Shown here piece after piece: positions 12,528 to 26,040 of a stretch of 64,000 nucleotides of DNA. The stretch comes from Thamnaconus septentrionalis. Taxonomy: Eukaryota; Chordata; Actinopteri; Tetraodontiformes; Monacanthidae. Under the pieces are notes generated by a model, which made no database searches, was not told the origin of the DNA, and worked only from the letters and a program-made list of their open reading frames with translations. Every line of letters begins with the position of its first letter. Position 1 is the first letter of the stretch. The translations under genes and the position numbers were made by a program. Where the stretch lies: the NCBI GenBank assembly GCA_009823395.1, contig CM020505.1:24355629-24419628 (forward strand), written 5' to 3'.

Positions 12528-13088
12528 TATGTTTACATGGACACAAATAATCGGAATAAAGGCCCAACCAGATTAAAATGCCTCATGCAAACATCGCCAA
12601 TCAGATTGTGATCTGCTACGGTCCATTCTGAAAGAGAGGTTCATTATTCCAAATGGCGCCCATGTACACACCCAGTGGGATCCTGTCTTCCTGGTTGAGC
12701 TAAAATGATCTGCACTGCGCGATGTGTGCTACATCAGCGTGACGCCTTTCCGCCTTTCTCGGCAGCCGGCCGCTTTTCAGCAAGCAGAAAACTTTCTTGC
12801 TGGAAATTTGAAAAGATAAAATAAAATGTGAGCCACAAAGATGTGCAGACCATGCAGCGGTTTGTTTACAACACAGGCAGTGAAGTACAGCTTCTTCTTC
12901 TACTACTATTTCTCCGGAAGATAACTGTGAAGTCCGGCGCATTCACAAATGATTTACTCTTGATGGGGGCGCTTGGTATGCGCACCACCCACATCATGAT
13001 GGGATCATCTCATTTACAGTCGTGTCCATGTGAACAGTGGACTTGGAATTTACGATCGGATTGAGAGGGAGTTGCACATGTAAACATA
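12528..13088. mobile_element. TIR element, copy in duplicated segment B
   Basis: Starts TATGTTTACATGGACAC and ends GCACATGTAAACATA, so the terminal bases are inverted repeats beginning TATGTTTACATG. The internal termini also carry complementary ATCGGAAT / GATCGGATT-type blocks. It is about 560 bp, with no transposase. The TA ends could be a TA target duplication, but this is not certain. It was present before the surrounding segment was duplicated, because the same element is at 17200-17757. Confidence 0.6.
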
Positions 13089-13739
13089 GAGAGTGATGGT
13101 GGTGCACCTCTGACAGTTGGATCATCCACCTGCATCATCGTCTGGCGCTGCAGACCAACTCTGACTCCATGCAAAAGTGTATGAGGATGTTAGGCGGCAG
13201 TGATAAAAGCCAAGTTAAAACACACTTTTATCACTTTTATCTACAAACCAGGATTCTTTTTTCCGCTTTTTGAGCGAGTAGCCGGCAGTTGCACAAGGAG
13301 CACTGGGCCGATGTGAGAGAGCACACAGCCACCAGGAATGCATTGACACCTCATCTTTATTCATGAGCAACAGAGACTACAGTGATTGTTAAAGCCCCAA
13401 ATACTTGTAAGAATATCCGAGCGCCAAGGTGACCCATTTAGCAGGAGGCGACGTCTAAGCAGCTGGTGCTAAAAGCGTTATACAATTTTACCCAGCGGCC
13501 CCTTGGAGAGGCAGCACCTCATGCATTGTTTAGACAGCGGAGAGGTTTGGTGCTGATGTTTTTATGCTGGACTCCTAGCATGCTTATGATATATTAAACA
13601 TGAGTTTCAGGTGTCACCAGTGTGCACTCGCACGCTGTAGCCACAGTCAAAGCGGCGAGGATTCCCGGCGGACCCCTGGGCGAGGCAGGGAGGCGCGGGC
13701 GGGTGCGAGGGGATAAGTAGCGGTGGCAGAAGAGGCGGT

Positions 13740-14080
13740 GATTGTGGGCATGAGGGGTCCTGGGCTCATAAGGGGAGCCAGGTTAAGCCAGTTATGGGCA
13801 TTAGAACCCAGGCTGATGAAAAAAGGGCCCTCCCAGATCAGAATTGAAGTAAATCTAGCCTAAATCCCGTCCGACAAAGGAGTTTAGGCTGCGCCCATTG
13901 TGCAGGCCTGAGTAAACAGGGAGTCCTTGGGTAAGCCTCCCTTCACAGGGACAAAGGCAAAGAGTTGAGGAACTGATCTAACCCCAGTAGGCCAGTGTTA
14001 GCACACAGATCACAGGGTTAGACACACTCAAACCTATCAGCTGCAACACAGACCTCTGTGGCCACGACACACAGCTAAGC
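13740..14080. promoter_or_regulatory. Candidate conserved noncoding element (copy B; also 18410-18720)
   Basis: Low-repeat stretch with GGGCTCATAAGGGGAGCCAG, GAAGTAAATCTAGCCTAAAT and GCCTGAGTAAACAGGGAGTC. It is among the best preserved parts between copies B and C. There is no coding frame. The regulatory role is inferred from location only. Confidence 0.3.
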
Positions 14081-16372
14081 CTGCTAACAAAGCTAGAACT
14101 TCTCTCTCAGCGGCTCAGACGCTCCAGCATAGCCTGGCGTGACTGCTCACATTCTGCCCACAGACAGAAGGCTGAGTGGCAACACCTCGGTCCCCCGGAC
14201 CGGCGGTCTCCAGTAAAAGGAATTCATCGACCCTCCCGCTCGTCTCTAGAAGTGGGCCAGTGGCAGGCGTCACTTTCAGACCTGATAATAGGATTGGAGC
14301 CAACTGGCCAGACCAAGACACCGACACAGGTTTCACCAAAGCGTGAGGCGATTCCAGCAGACAGCATGAGCCACTCCAGCTTTGACGGTGGAATCGCGGT
14401 AGCAGGGAGAAGGCAGAATGAGGCACTGGTGCCTTGGCCGGGTTGTCTCGGCTCGGCACATCCTGTTCCCATTGCAACTTGCTACCAGCTCAGCGTGGAA
14501 ATTTCACAACAAGGCGGGGCCATCATGACATCTGTTATTCCCAAGCGTGTCGATAGACTCACATGTTTTACTATATGGAATTTAGGACAATATTTGACAA
14601 AGCCGACTGTGTCAAAACACTGTTCTAACAGACAAGTTAGAAGGTGGGTTCCTGCACCTGGAACCCACTGCTGTCCATCATTGACTCACTGGACATTAGG
14701 CCAGATGATGTAGAGGCCTGATGCGTTTTCACTAATATTTAAATTTGCAACCAATCATCCGTTTTGTTTGTTTTTGTGTGTGGTTTTTTTGTGTGTGTCA
14801 TGTCTTTTTTTCTCTCCTTTGTTTTTATCATTCATTTCCTTATTGCCAGTCTTTGTTTATGTTTTTATGCTTTTCTTAAATTCCTTTGCAATTTTTTTTC
14901 TCTCATTCCCTTCTGTTTATTTTTATTGTTCTCCCACTTAACACGGGCAACCTCAGGGGATGGGGGTGGGAGGAGGGGGTGAGTGGAAAGGGAAAAAAGG
15001 AACCAACAGCTAAGGCGATGAAGTGTTTTGAGTTCATTTGTTTGTCTGTAGGCGTCTAAGTCTTCAGTATATTAAATGCACGCAAATTATAAAACAGGAC
15101 GACGCTGACAAAGATGAAAAGGGGGATGTCTGGAGATCAGAACGGCAGAGGCCTTTATTGTCTTTTATCTTTTATAGTCCGGATGACTCACGTGTTTTCC
15201 TGAGGGTGTAAACACAAAGAGATCAGAGCTGTTCTAAATTCATCATTAGACGCAGTGCAGTCGACGAGTGTCAATCAATCCGCAGCCTCACCCTCCTCAC
15301 TTCACAGGCTTGTGGTGACAGCAGCTCTGAAAGGTGTTTATACCTGAAAATTACCGGCGACAGATGAATAGGTGAGCGTCTGTGCTCCTGTGTGGTTACA
15401 GACCTAAAGTTATCATGATGTGGGAGGCGTTGTGGAGTGTTGTGGCATTAAGTATACACTGCCAGGCTCTCTGGAATGTAAATACAGCACAACCCTGCAC
15501 TGCAGTCTGAAGGGATCTGGAAATAGCTATTGGTACATGAAGTCAACCGCTGGAGAAAGACAAAATTAAAAAAAATTTAAAAAAATTCTAAAATTGCAAG
15601 AATTCATTGGAAGTGCTTCCTTTCACTGATGACCGACTGTAAATAAACTCTTGGACCAGAAACAATCAGATATATGTTGAATTGAATTTACCATGGGGAT
15701 GGAGAGGCATGTTTGCACAAGGTTGGTATCTTATAATTTGATTTTTTTTTTTTTCCAAAAAGGCTGGAACACAAAGAAAAGGCCATCTGACACGACACGA
15801 TGCTTACATCCAGAACGGTTGTTCAGACATGTTCGATAGATCCGATTTGCATGTTTAATTAAGCTATCAGCTCAGTACAACCACCAGCAAAAAACCTAAA
15901 GCCGCCGAGTCAACAGCCCCTGTAATTAACACCTCCCTCCGGTCAGGAGGACTAAAGCAAAGAGGAGGGAGGAGAGGGAGGAGGAAGAGGGGGAGGAGAA
16001 GGAGACAGAGGGAGGAGAGGAGAAGAAGGAGGAGGAGGAGGAGGGCCACTGCAAGTCAGTCACTAATGCAGCAAAAGGAAAAGCGCAAAGCTTTTCATTA
16101 GGAGCCGTGTGAAAGGCACATTCACACTCCAGCCCCTTAATGAAGTCAGGTCTCACTCACTGGGGAGCAGCAGTGGCGGAACACAGGGAGGCTTGAAACA
16201 GGAAAGGCCACCAGAACACTGGGGGGCGAAAAATGAGAGGACGTAGAAATCTGAGCGGAGGGAAAAAAATGAGGCGAAAGCGGCAGCGAGAAACGCAGGA
16301 GGGAGACACGTGGCGTAGCGTAGCGTTATCCATCTCCACACCCCATCAGGAGCAGTTTGAAAGTGTCTCCTC

Positions 16373-16373
<1 letters not shown>

Positions 16374-16410
<37 letters not shown>

Positions 16411-16425
16411 AAGCCAGCCAGCCAG
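16374..16425. repeat. (CCAG)n tetranucleotide array, copy C
   Basis: About thirteen CCAG units with the same AGCAAG interruption as copy B but a different unit number and flank (copy B has AGTCAGGCAG ahead of it). Confidence 0.8.
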
Positions 16426-17199
16426 TCCACTGCAGGCCTCATTAACTCGCCCCCGGCTGCCATTATTGTTCACGCAGTGTTTGAAATCCACCAAAGGAAT
16501 GTAGATTTGCTTTAATCCAGACCCATCAAAGGTAGCGCCATGTTGCGGTGACGCCGCGCCTCTGGATTAGGCCGAGTTAGGGTGGAGAGAGGGGGGCGGC
16601 AGGGATGGGGGGGGCACAGAGAGAGCGAGAAAGAGAGAGAGAAGGAGAGAGAGAGGGAGAGAGAGAGAAGAAGAAGAAGAGTTTGGAAGGTGACAGGCCT
16701 CAAGCCCCTCACAGGTACTCAAGATGACACTTCCAGGCGCCATTTGAATAATCTAGATGGTCTGAGTTACATAATTATGCCATGACAATTTGGGCACATG
16801 TGTCAGAGGCGTGGCAGCCGGTGTGTCAGTGTGGGGGGGGATTACAGACGCAGGGGGGGGATAAGCACCACACTGTCCCTGCGTTTGCTCTCCGCCGCCG
16901 CCACAGCGTTCTGTGAGCTGCTGATTTGGAGACATTTGCAATTCAAAATAACTTTTTGAAAAGAATATATATTTTTTTCTCTCTCCCCACCCCCCACACC
17001 CCCATCTCCTCCAACTCATGAATATCGAATTTGGGAGGCAGAGCTTTAAAATGGTGGGGAGCATTATGTAGAGCGCCTCCACCTGGCTGTGTCAGGAGAG
17101 GACGACTGCAGCTGGACGCCATGCGTGGCAGCAATGGCACAGTGGACTCCAAGGCCAAGGAGACGTTTCCACGAGTTCTGCTCCATGTTCCTCACTAGC

Positions 17200-17757
17200 T
17201 ATGTTTACATGGACACAAATAATCGGAATAAAGGCCCAACCAGATTAAAAATGCCTCATGCAAACACGTCAATCAGATTGTGATCTGCTACGGTCCATTC
17301 TGAAAGAGAGGTTCATTATTCCAAATGGCGTCCATGTACACACCCAGTGGGATCCTGTCTTCCTGGTTGAGCTAAAATGATCTGCACTACGCATGTGTGC
17401 TACATCAGCGTGACGCCTTTCCGCCTTTTCGGCAGCCGGTCGCTTTTCAGCAAGCAGAAAACTTTCTTGCTGGAAATTTGAAAAGATAAAAATAAAATGT
17501 GAGGGGCACAAAGCCAAAGATGTGCAGACCATGCAGCGTTTGTTTACAACACAGGCGGAAGTACAGCTTCTTCTTCTACTACTATTTCCGGAAGATAACT
17601 GTGAAGTCCGCGCATTCACAAATGATTTATTCTGATGAGACGCTTGGTGTACGCACCCACACATCATGATGGGATCATCTCATTTACAGTCGTGTCCATG
17701 TGAACAGTGGACTTGGAATTTACGATCGGATTGGAGGGAGTTGCACATGTAAACATA
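17200..17757. mobile_element. TIR element, copy in duplicated segment C
   Basis: The counterpart of the element at 12528-13088, with the same ends, interior and flanks, differing by scattered single-base changes and small indels. It is a copy made by the segment duplication and not an independent insertion, since the flanking DNA is also shared. Confidence 0.6.
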
Positions 17758-19429
17758 GAGAGTGACAGTGGTGCACCTCTGACAGTTGGATCATCCACCT
17801 GCATCAGTGCGAGCGCTGCAGACCAACTCTGACTCCATGCAAAGTGTATGAGGATGTTAGGCGGCAGTGATAAAAGCCAAGTTAAAACACACTTTTATCA
17901 CTTTTTATCTACAAACCAGGATTCTTTTTTTCCGTTTTTTGAAGCGAGTAGCCGGCAGTTGCACAAGGAGCACTGGGCCGATGTGAGAGAGCACACAGCC
18001 ACCAGGAATGCATTGACACCTCATCTTTATTCATGAGCAACAGAGACTACAGTGATTGTTAAAGCCCCAAATACTTGCAAGAATATCCGAGCGCGCGTGA
18101 CCCATTTAGCAGAGACGACGTCTAGCGCTGGTGCTAAAAGCGGTATACAATTTTACCCAGCGGCCCCCTGGAGAGGCAGCACCTCATGCATTGTTTAGAC
18201 AGCGGAGAGGTTTGGTGCTGATGTTTTATGCTGACTCCTAGCATGCTTATGATATGTTAAACATGAGTTTCAGGTGTCACCCAGTGTGCACTCGCACGCT
18301 GTGGCCACAGTCAAAGCCGCGGCGAGGATTCCCGGCGGACCCCGGGGCGAGGCAGGGAGCGCGGGCGGGGTGCGAGGGGGATAAGTAGCGGTGGCAGAAG
18401 AGGCGAGTGATTGTGGGCATGAGGGGTCCTGGGCTCATAGGGGGAGCCAGGTTAAGCCAGTTAAGGGCATTAGAACTCCAGGCTGATGAAAAAGGGGCCC
18501 TCCCAGATCAAATTGAAGTAAATCTAGCCTAAATCCGCCCGACAAAGGAGTTTAGGCTGCGCCATTGTGCAGGCCTGAGTAAACAGGGAGTCCTTGGGTA
18601 AGCCTCCCTTCACAGGGGACAAAGGCAAAGAGTTGAGGAACTGATCTAACCCCAGTAGGCCAGTGTTAGCACACAGATCACAGGGTTAGACACACTCAAA
18701 CCTATCAGCTGCAACACAGACCTCTGTGGCCACGACACACGGCTAAGCCTTAAACAAGCTAGAACTTCTCTCTCAGCGGCTCAGACGCTCCAGCATGGCC
18801 TGGCGTGACTGCTCACATTCTGCCCCGCAGACAGAGGCGAGTGGCGACACCTCGGTCCCCGGACCGACGGTCTCCAGGCGGAATTCATCGACCCTCCCCG
18901 CTCGTCTCTCGTGGGCCCAGTGGCAGACGTCACTTTCAGACACAGTAAAAGGATTGGAGGCAACTGACGAACCAAGACACCGACACAGGTTTCACCAAAG
19001 CGTGAGGCGATTCCAGCAGACAGCCGCAGGCCACTCCAGCTTTGACAGTGGAATCGCAGTAGCAGGGAGAGAGAAGGAGGCAGAATGAGGGCACTGGTAC
19101 CCACTTGGCCCGGGTTGTCTCGGCTCGGCACCGTCCTGTTCCCATTGCAACTTGCTACCAGCTCAGCGTGGGGGGAGTTACCACAGCAAGGCAGGGCCAA
19201 AATCCCCTTGACATCTGTTATTCCCAGCGTGTCCATAGACTCACATGTTTTACTATATGGAATTTAGGACAATATTTGACAAAGCCGACTGTGTCAAAAC
19301 ACTGTTCTAACAGACAAGTTAGAGAAGGTGGGTTCCTGCACCTGGAACCCACTGCTGTCCATCATTGACTCACTGGACATTAGGCCAGATGATGTAGAGG
19401 CCTGATGCGTTTTCACTAATATTTAAATT

Positions 19430-19796
19430 TGCAACCAATCATCCGTTTTGTTTGTTTTTTTGTGTGTGGTTTTTTTTGTGTGTGTCATGTCTTTTTTTTC
19501 TCTCCTTTGTTTTTATCATTCATTTCCTTATTGCCAGTCTTTGTTTATGTTTTTATGCTTTTCTTAAATTCCTTTGCAATTTTTTTTTCTCTCTCATTCC
19601 CTTCCGTTTATTTTTTATTGTTCTCCCACTTAACACGGGCAACCTCAGGGGATGGGGGGTGGGAGGGGGGTGGGAGGGAGGAGGGTGAGTGGAAAGGGAA
19701 AAAAAGGGAAGCACTGGATTGTATCTTGCACGAGTCTTTCATGTATGTAATATTTTTTTCTGTTGCCGATGCTCAATAAATATATTTGAAAAAAAA
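19430..19796 (+). repeat. T-rich tract ending in a poly(A) signal and A tail: likely LINE or transcript 3' end
   Basis: T-rich sequence, then G-rich (GGATGGGGGGTGGGAGGGGG), GGAAAGGGAAAAAAAGGG, TTGTATCTTGC, GCCGATGCTCAATAAATATA and a terminal A run (19788-19797). A GATGCTCAATAAA signal followed by A residues resembles the 3' end of fish L1-type LINEs or of a retroposed transcript. Copy B (14750-14998) carries only the first part and stops at AAAAAAGG. Confidence 0.45.
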
Positions 19797-19797
19797 A

Positions 19798-21054
19798 ATT
19801 GCAACAGCTTAATTCCACCTCGTTGACACGCTAGTGTGCGTTAAAATCGCTACTCAGAGGCAAAAGTTAAGAGGCAGTGAAACCAAAATACAAGCAAAAG
19901 AAGGAGTTAGCGTTGATGGCTAACAGTTTGACTAAATGAGACAACGACAGCACTTTCTAACTCATCTAGAAACTAAAGTTGCTTGATCTCACAATCCTAA
20001 TATACCTTCAGCATAGTGACGTGGCGAGTTGAGGCCATCTGTTTGTCTTGTTGCTTGCCAGCTGAAACAAACCTCCAACATGTTCTGTTTGTTCCAGTTC
20101 CTCTTGTGGTGCCTGACGCTCAACTTTTTTTCCTTTTCAAATGACACTGTCTTTTCTCTATGCTGGTCCCAGTGAGTGGCGGCCAGCAGCTTCCAGTAAG
20201 CCTGGAGACCTTTTCACAGTGTTGCTCCACCTGGTCTTCTTTGAACTTTGTCTTAGGCAACCCAGCACAAAAACGTCTGCGGCTCTTTGTTCGTCCAAGG
20301 CACCGTTTAAGAAGCGTTTCAAGTTTTCAATATTAATAAGTTCTACCAGCAGGGCATTTTAAAACCACTCACTCTCATGTTTGGTCAAAGTGGGACCCAA
20401 TCAGTGGCCTGCCTGTTGACCTCACATTGTGGCCCCTGCCCAGCTCTCTTGGATCCCCGGCCCAGCTGGTACTGCAATGCTACCTTTGGGTGACTGTTAG
20501 TAACCAGTGGAAAACGAACCTAGCCGAGTCCGGTTGAGTAGTGCTAGTGTAAACACGCCCAAAGAGCCCTGCTTCCTCACTTCATCACTCTCCAGAAGGC
20601 TCACACAATAACAGCCATGATGGGTCTAATTGAGGCGTCGCCAAACCTGCTAGACCACAGTTAGACCAAGTCAGCACAACGGCTACATATTTAATGAGGA
20701 CCAATCACATGTTCCCAGCCACACCTGCTGGAAAAACAACAAGGGAAGGCAGGTCAAGCAGGGTGGTCACATTGACCTCCACAGAAATGGTGCCACTCAC
20801 TTGGCAGTCAGACTCCAACACTCTCACTTTGGAGCCACTTGAAACTTCTGCAAATGGAACCTCTTGAATTTGCCTTCACCTTTGGCCGCCAGGTCCAGGT
20901 CAACCCTGCCATGTTGACAGTGACTAAAGCAGGTGTCAGAACTGCTGCAGTTTGGTCCATTGCACAAACACGCACTGACACGTGGAGGTTACAGCCCCAG
21001 CATTCTGCTGTGTGAGACAGCAAAAAAATAAAAAAAGGTCCGCAGTGTCTTAGT
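19798..21054. other. No gene recognised
   Basis: Mixed sequence after the poly(A)-like end. A 73-codon + frame at 20141 shows no domain. Nothing else supported. Confidence 0.5.
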
Positions 21055-21083
21055 AATCATCATCATCATCATCATCATCATCA
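21055..21083. repeat. (ATC)n trinucleotide repeat
   Basis: About nine CAT units. Confidence 0.85.
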
Positions 21084-24000
21084 CAACATGCTCGGTGGCC
21101 AAAACGGTGTTCACACAGCAGAAGAATGCAAAAACAAAGAGGCCAGTGAGCCGCAGTGACAGCCAGGAGGTTTTCACAGTGAAGATGACTGACTGCTGAA
21201 ATGAATGAATGAATGAAATGAAACCTCACCACCACTGGCAACCAGCTGCTCCTTCAGTCTGTGAGGGTGAGAATGTCACATCAGGCATCACCTTGCTGTT
21301 TGTGTGTAATCATGCTCTCATTCAGGCACCACAAAAAAGCCACTAAACAGCCACTGCGGATGTCTCGCCTTTATCGCCCTTATTAACAGAGACACATTCT
21401 GCGTTGTGTTGGGATGTTTGATTGCTGTGTGTTTTTTATGTCTCGTGTGTAATGTACCATAAACTACCCATTCAGTCCAAACCATCTTATTGTACACCCG
21501 GTTTCACTACAATGCAGTTGCAGTCTGAGAAATAAAGGATAAAACAATGTCAAAAGTAAAACACCTGCATAGAGCTTACCAGAAAATTACCAGAAAATGC
21601 GGCATAGTCTGTCAAAAAATGTTGTCAATTTAAATCACAATATCTTTATACGTTTGTTTTTTAATTATGTACAAATTGACAACTTTGCACTTTGAATTAT
21701 TTTACTGAAACCTGACTCTTTTGGATTATGTCAATCTATTTATGATATTATTTTATGTTTTCTGTAGATTTTGTTTATTGCACATTTTTAGACCACAGTG
21801 TAGTCATTCAGACAAAGTTCTATTTGAAGCATCCTTGGTTTCCAGCAGCTACAACTCAGTTCAACCATTTGGTGGTGTGTCGGAGCAACAAGCTGGTAAG
21901 GGCTCCAAATGAGCAGAGAAACAGAAGAAAAAGAGCGAGGACAAAGCAAAGCTTTGAGAGATGATCACCCAGCCAGCTGAGTGTGTGCCTGTCAGTCCCC
22001 TCCTTCACCCAGCAGTGTGAGGTTGCTTCACCTCCTAATCATGCCTCCTCAGGGCAGCGCTCTCCCAGGAGGAACCTCCTCTTGGTGCTGGTGTTGTTAT
22101 TTCAAGGCTGTGTTTCCTGTCATTTACAAAGCACCCTGTTAAAATGTTGTCACGTCTCATGACTGCTGTCTTCGCTGCTCCACTCTATAGACTCAAGGCT
22201 GGGAAGTGTGGAAGTTCCCCAAAGCACAGATGATTAGAAATCCTCCATCTACGTCTTTTTGACCTCTTTGTCTCCAGCATTCGCTACCACGCAAGTTTAT
22301 GTGTACTGTAAGTGTATCGAGACTTAATCACGCACAGCTGCAGCACTGGAATCTGGGACAAAAAAATAAAGCAGTCAATCTTAAAGTAAACGGATATGAA
22401 ATGCTTACATTTTACATTAGCTCGTCAGTTGAATCAGAATTCTTTTTGTACGTCATGTTGTCATGCAGCTCTCAAAGACCTCCAGTCAATGTATACGTAA
22501 CCCTCATATTGCCACAGCGTAACATTGCATATTAACACCATCAGAAAATCCAAAAACTCAAACAAATCATCATGAGACAGTGATTTGAGAAGAAATGTCA
22601 TTACTTTAGGAAGCTGACGATATGTAAAAGACAGAATTTTCTACAAGGAAAACTGGGGAAAAACTCCAGCAAAAACTTCTTCCTATGGCGAAAGATGACA
22701 ACTTTGGTCAACATTTCAGCTGTAATTGTTGTGCAAAAGTTACAACTCTTTCCTCTGCCCATGTGAGCGTCCCTCTCCATCGGCAGCTGTGGGCTGTTTG
22801 TATGTGGTCCACGCAGCCCACATCTTCCTCTGCAGCTTGTTGTTCTGCGCATTTCCAAACGCACCCATTTATTTTGGTTTGTCATAAACTATATTTATCT
22901 GTTTTCCTCCGACAAATAGGTCTTGAAAACGGGCCCAGCGTTAAAAAGTGAAACCCAAACAGCTCTTCATCTCCAGCTCTCTCAAATTACTGTAAGCCTG
23001 CAGTATATACAGTGTCTCCTTTCTGCCAGCCAAAACTTTGCACGCCGATGCGATGTTGTAACAGGCGTGTAATTGTTACTTGCACAAGGCTTCCTTGTCC
23101 ACTAGCTGACATGCAGTACAAACAATGACTTACAGAGCATGCAGGCCTATGCAGAGCGCACACACAGTTTGGAAGCGATTAAATTGCTGGGTACAAGACA
23201 GGAGAGGTTTTTCTCAGAGAAGTTTTTATTTCAGTGATGTGAAGCCTCCCTGTTTACACAATGCTAAAACCATCTCATCTGGACATCACATGCGGCCGAG
23301 CTGCCAGGTAATGTTGGCTTCTCCCCCCGCCTCTACAAAATGTTCCCACATTGCATTGCACTTGTCTTACAACAATAGATCAGACGTTTGATGGGCGTGA
23401 AGCTTTACAGGCGCCACGAGGATTGAAGTATGTGGACAACGGCTTGAATTCTGAGGCCAATGATGTATTTTTTTTATTATATTTTATACGTAGCTTATTT
23501 TTGGATTGCGCAAAACGAGAACTCTGGGCTATCACGGCAGCTGTCAGCTTAACCACTGAGTTCAAGGGGTGTAACCCCCAAATTAGTCTGGAAAAACAAA
23601 ACTGTTTGACTGTGTTTATTTACAACCAAAATCCCTCAAACTATGTCATTTGACCGCACTGTGTGTGTGTTTGACTTCCTGTTTGGAGCGTCCACAAACC
23701 TGAAGCGATAGCGCTTGCAAAACAAAGCAGGCCGATATGTGGAGAGCTGTGGCGCCTCTGGACGCTTCAGAGAAGCTGGGCGGTGCAGTTGCGCAGTGGT
23801 GCAGTGGAATTTCCCAGAGTGACTAGAATGGAAGCCAGTTGCCCCACAGTGCACGCTGTGGTGCGTCACAGCCGTTCCAACGCCATGCCAAAGACGGAGA
23901 AAAAAAAAAAAAAAAACCACAAGCTGTTTAAAAAACACAACAGCAAAAACTGTCCATGAAGTTCTGGCGTGCGGAGGCCTATTCAGACTGCATGCAGTTG

Positions 24001-24991
24001 GAAGGTTCCACTCAGCAGCCGACTGGTGCAACAGCTTCAGCTTGAGACAGACTGGACTTTCTGACAACACTGTTTTCCTTTGAAGGCACTATGGCAACTA
24101 AAGGAAAGCACATGACCCCGGTCCACCAACAAATGCTTCCCCCTTGCACTCAAAAAAAGTATCTTTTCTCAAAAGAGAATTGGCCAGACTGAGAGAATAA
24201 GTCACAGATAGGACTAGGAGGGTTTAAATGATGCAAGAGGGTGGGCAGCTACTCAGGAGGATGAATCAGAATTTCTCAGTGCATGGGTGTACACTCTAAA
24301 TATGAATTATTAAGTGGCTATCATACCCCCATACTATGAAAATAAATCCAGGGTTTGGTGGGATGAGACGGGACGGAGGTAGCGGACCTGAATACTGATG
24401 TGGAAAAGAGATCCCAGAGGAGGGGTGGATACTAAAAGGTCGTCAGAAGACTGGCTTCACATCTCCAAGCGCGGCTGCCTGATGATACCGTTTAACCTCT
24501 GACACGGCAGACTGACGAGCCAGAGAGGGACTGAGTCATGATTGCATGCAAGCGCGTCTTAACGAATGCACCCTTGGACCAATTGGATGGATTTCAGTGC
24601 TGACGTTGTGGCAGAGACCGCAAAACAAGAAAACAGTGAGGACGGCCAGGGAGACGATGCAAAGTCCATTGCTCGACACACTTTATATGTCAATAATTGT
24701 TTTTATTTACGCCTTACTTGGAATGTCACTGTCACTCAGGCAAGACCTAAAAAACAATGATTAAAGGCCTTGATCAACATGAAAATGACAACAATGCATC
24801 CTTGGCTCAATATTCATTCTTCCATCCTGCAGCCTCTCCAAACTGTCTACAGGCAACAGCAGTGACAAGTTGCCACTTCATCATTGGACCAAACAACCGT
24901 TTACACTCACACTGAGCCCTACAGCCAGTTAAGAGTTTGCATTTGCCTCGTGTGCATGGTTTTGGTCTGTAGGAGAAAACTGAGGGAACCC

Positions 24992-24993
<2 letters not shown>
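21084..24993. other. Gene-free stretch; nothing specific recognised
   Basis: 3.9 kb, AT-rich around 21540-21790, with an A run at 23900-23916. A 144-codon - frame (23636-24070) is split by the homopolymer and has no domain. Around 24280-24350 there is a short AT-core stretch (AATATGAATTATTAAGTGGC) that might be regulatory. Confidence 0.5.

Positions 24994-25030
<37 letters not shown>
24994..25030. repeat. (AC)n microsatellite
   Basis: An uninterrupted run of about 18 AC units, immediately before a dispersed-repeat fragment. Confidence 0.9.
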
Positions 25031-25033
<3 letters not shown>

Positions 25034-25112
25034 GAACCTGCAAACACAGCAACAACCCACAACCTTCTCCCTGTGAAGCAACGGTGCTAACACTGCACCA
25101 CCTTGTCACCAA
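25031..25112 (-). repeat. Fragment of a common teleost dispersed repeat (also 57605-57720)
   Basis: GGAGAACCTGCAAACACAGC, AACCTTCTCCCTGTGAAGCA and GTGCTAACACTGCACCACC are the reverse complement of the widespread motif reading GGTGGTGCAGTGGTTAGCAC then CTGTCGCCTCACAGCAAGAA in fish genomes. The family name is not assigned. The microsatellite is at its 3' edge. Confidence 0.6.
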
Positions 25113-26040
25113 TCATCAGCATCGCATCACATCAAATATAACATTCCAGCCAAAAAAAAACAACAAAAAAAAAAAGCTGGGTGCAATATAATAGCTTGTA
25201 TTAGTCCCAAATTTTAATTATAAATATTCTATTTAGATCATTTTGTTTCCTTGATGTTGCCTGGAACCAAGGCGATCTACTGTCGGTGTCAAGACCACTG
25301 CTTTGCGTTTTTGGAATCATGTTCAGACTGATGACAGACAGCCTGGTAAAGAAATAAAGAAGAAGTGAACATAAACAAGAAGAAGAAGTCACTGGATAAA
25401 CAAAGAGACAAAGGAAGAGCAGTTGTTGTTTGCCTGACCGTTCACTGGCCCTGTAATTCACCCTTTATTTTGCGGCGTCTTCAAATGGGATTTTACACTC
25501 CATGATTTATTTACAAATAAAACAGTGTGTTGTAGTGGCTAAGCCTGTTAAGAGACAATCCAAAGCAATCTTCCCAGCTCGGTCCCCAAGCAGCCAAACT
25601 ACACAGCAAAGCATAAAGCCTGTATTGGTGCCAGAGTCTGACCGCCTGCTTTCACTATCACAGCAGGCTGTTTGTTCTCCCCTCGTCTCCCTCTCGGCCT
25701 CTTTCCCACGTCTTGCACACTCCGAGCGTCGACAGAAGTCTGCTGAAGAGAAGCCGTGCAAGAGGGAGCGCCAGCGTTTTTCTAGAATTCAGACTTTTAT
25801 CTCAAATGAAGTTTTGGGGCACGCGGAGTCTAGGAGTGGAAAGTAGGCAACGCAATGGAAGAGAACATTAAAGATGAGAGCTGTGGGAAGAAATGCAACG
25901 AAAGAAAGGGAACAAGCGAGGAGTGTGAAAAAAAGGTGGGGAAATTTCTTTCTTTGCAGCGCAGATGTAACACTGTCTGATCTGAGAAGGAAGTGTTGAG
26001 GAATAACTTATTCCAAAGAGAAAGAGGAGACACGGAGACA
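25113..26040. other. No gene recognised
   Basis: A-rich patch (25153-25173) and ordinary sequence. A 114-codon + frame (25502-25846) and its - shadow have no recognisable domain. Confidence 0.5.

Larger units (their letters stand above)
15003..19706 (+). repeat. Duplicated segment, copy C
   Basis: Direct tandem copy of 10400-14998 (about 4.7 kb). It starts at CCAACAGCTAAGG immediately after the B copy breaks off in AAAAAAGG, and runs on past 19706 into sequence absent from B. In its first 700 bp it agrees more closely with copy A than B does. No gene is recognised. Confidence 0.85.
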
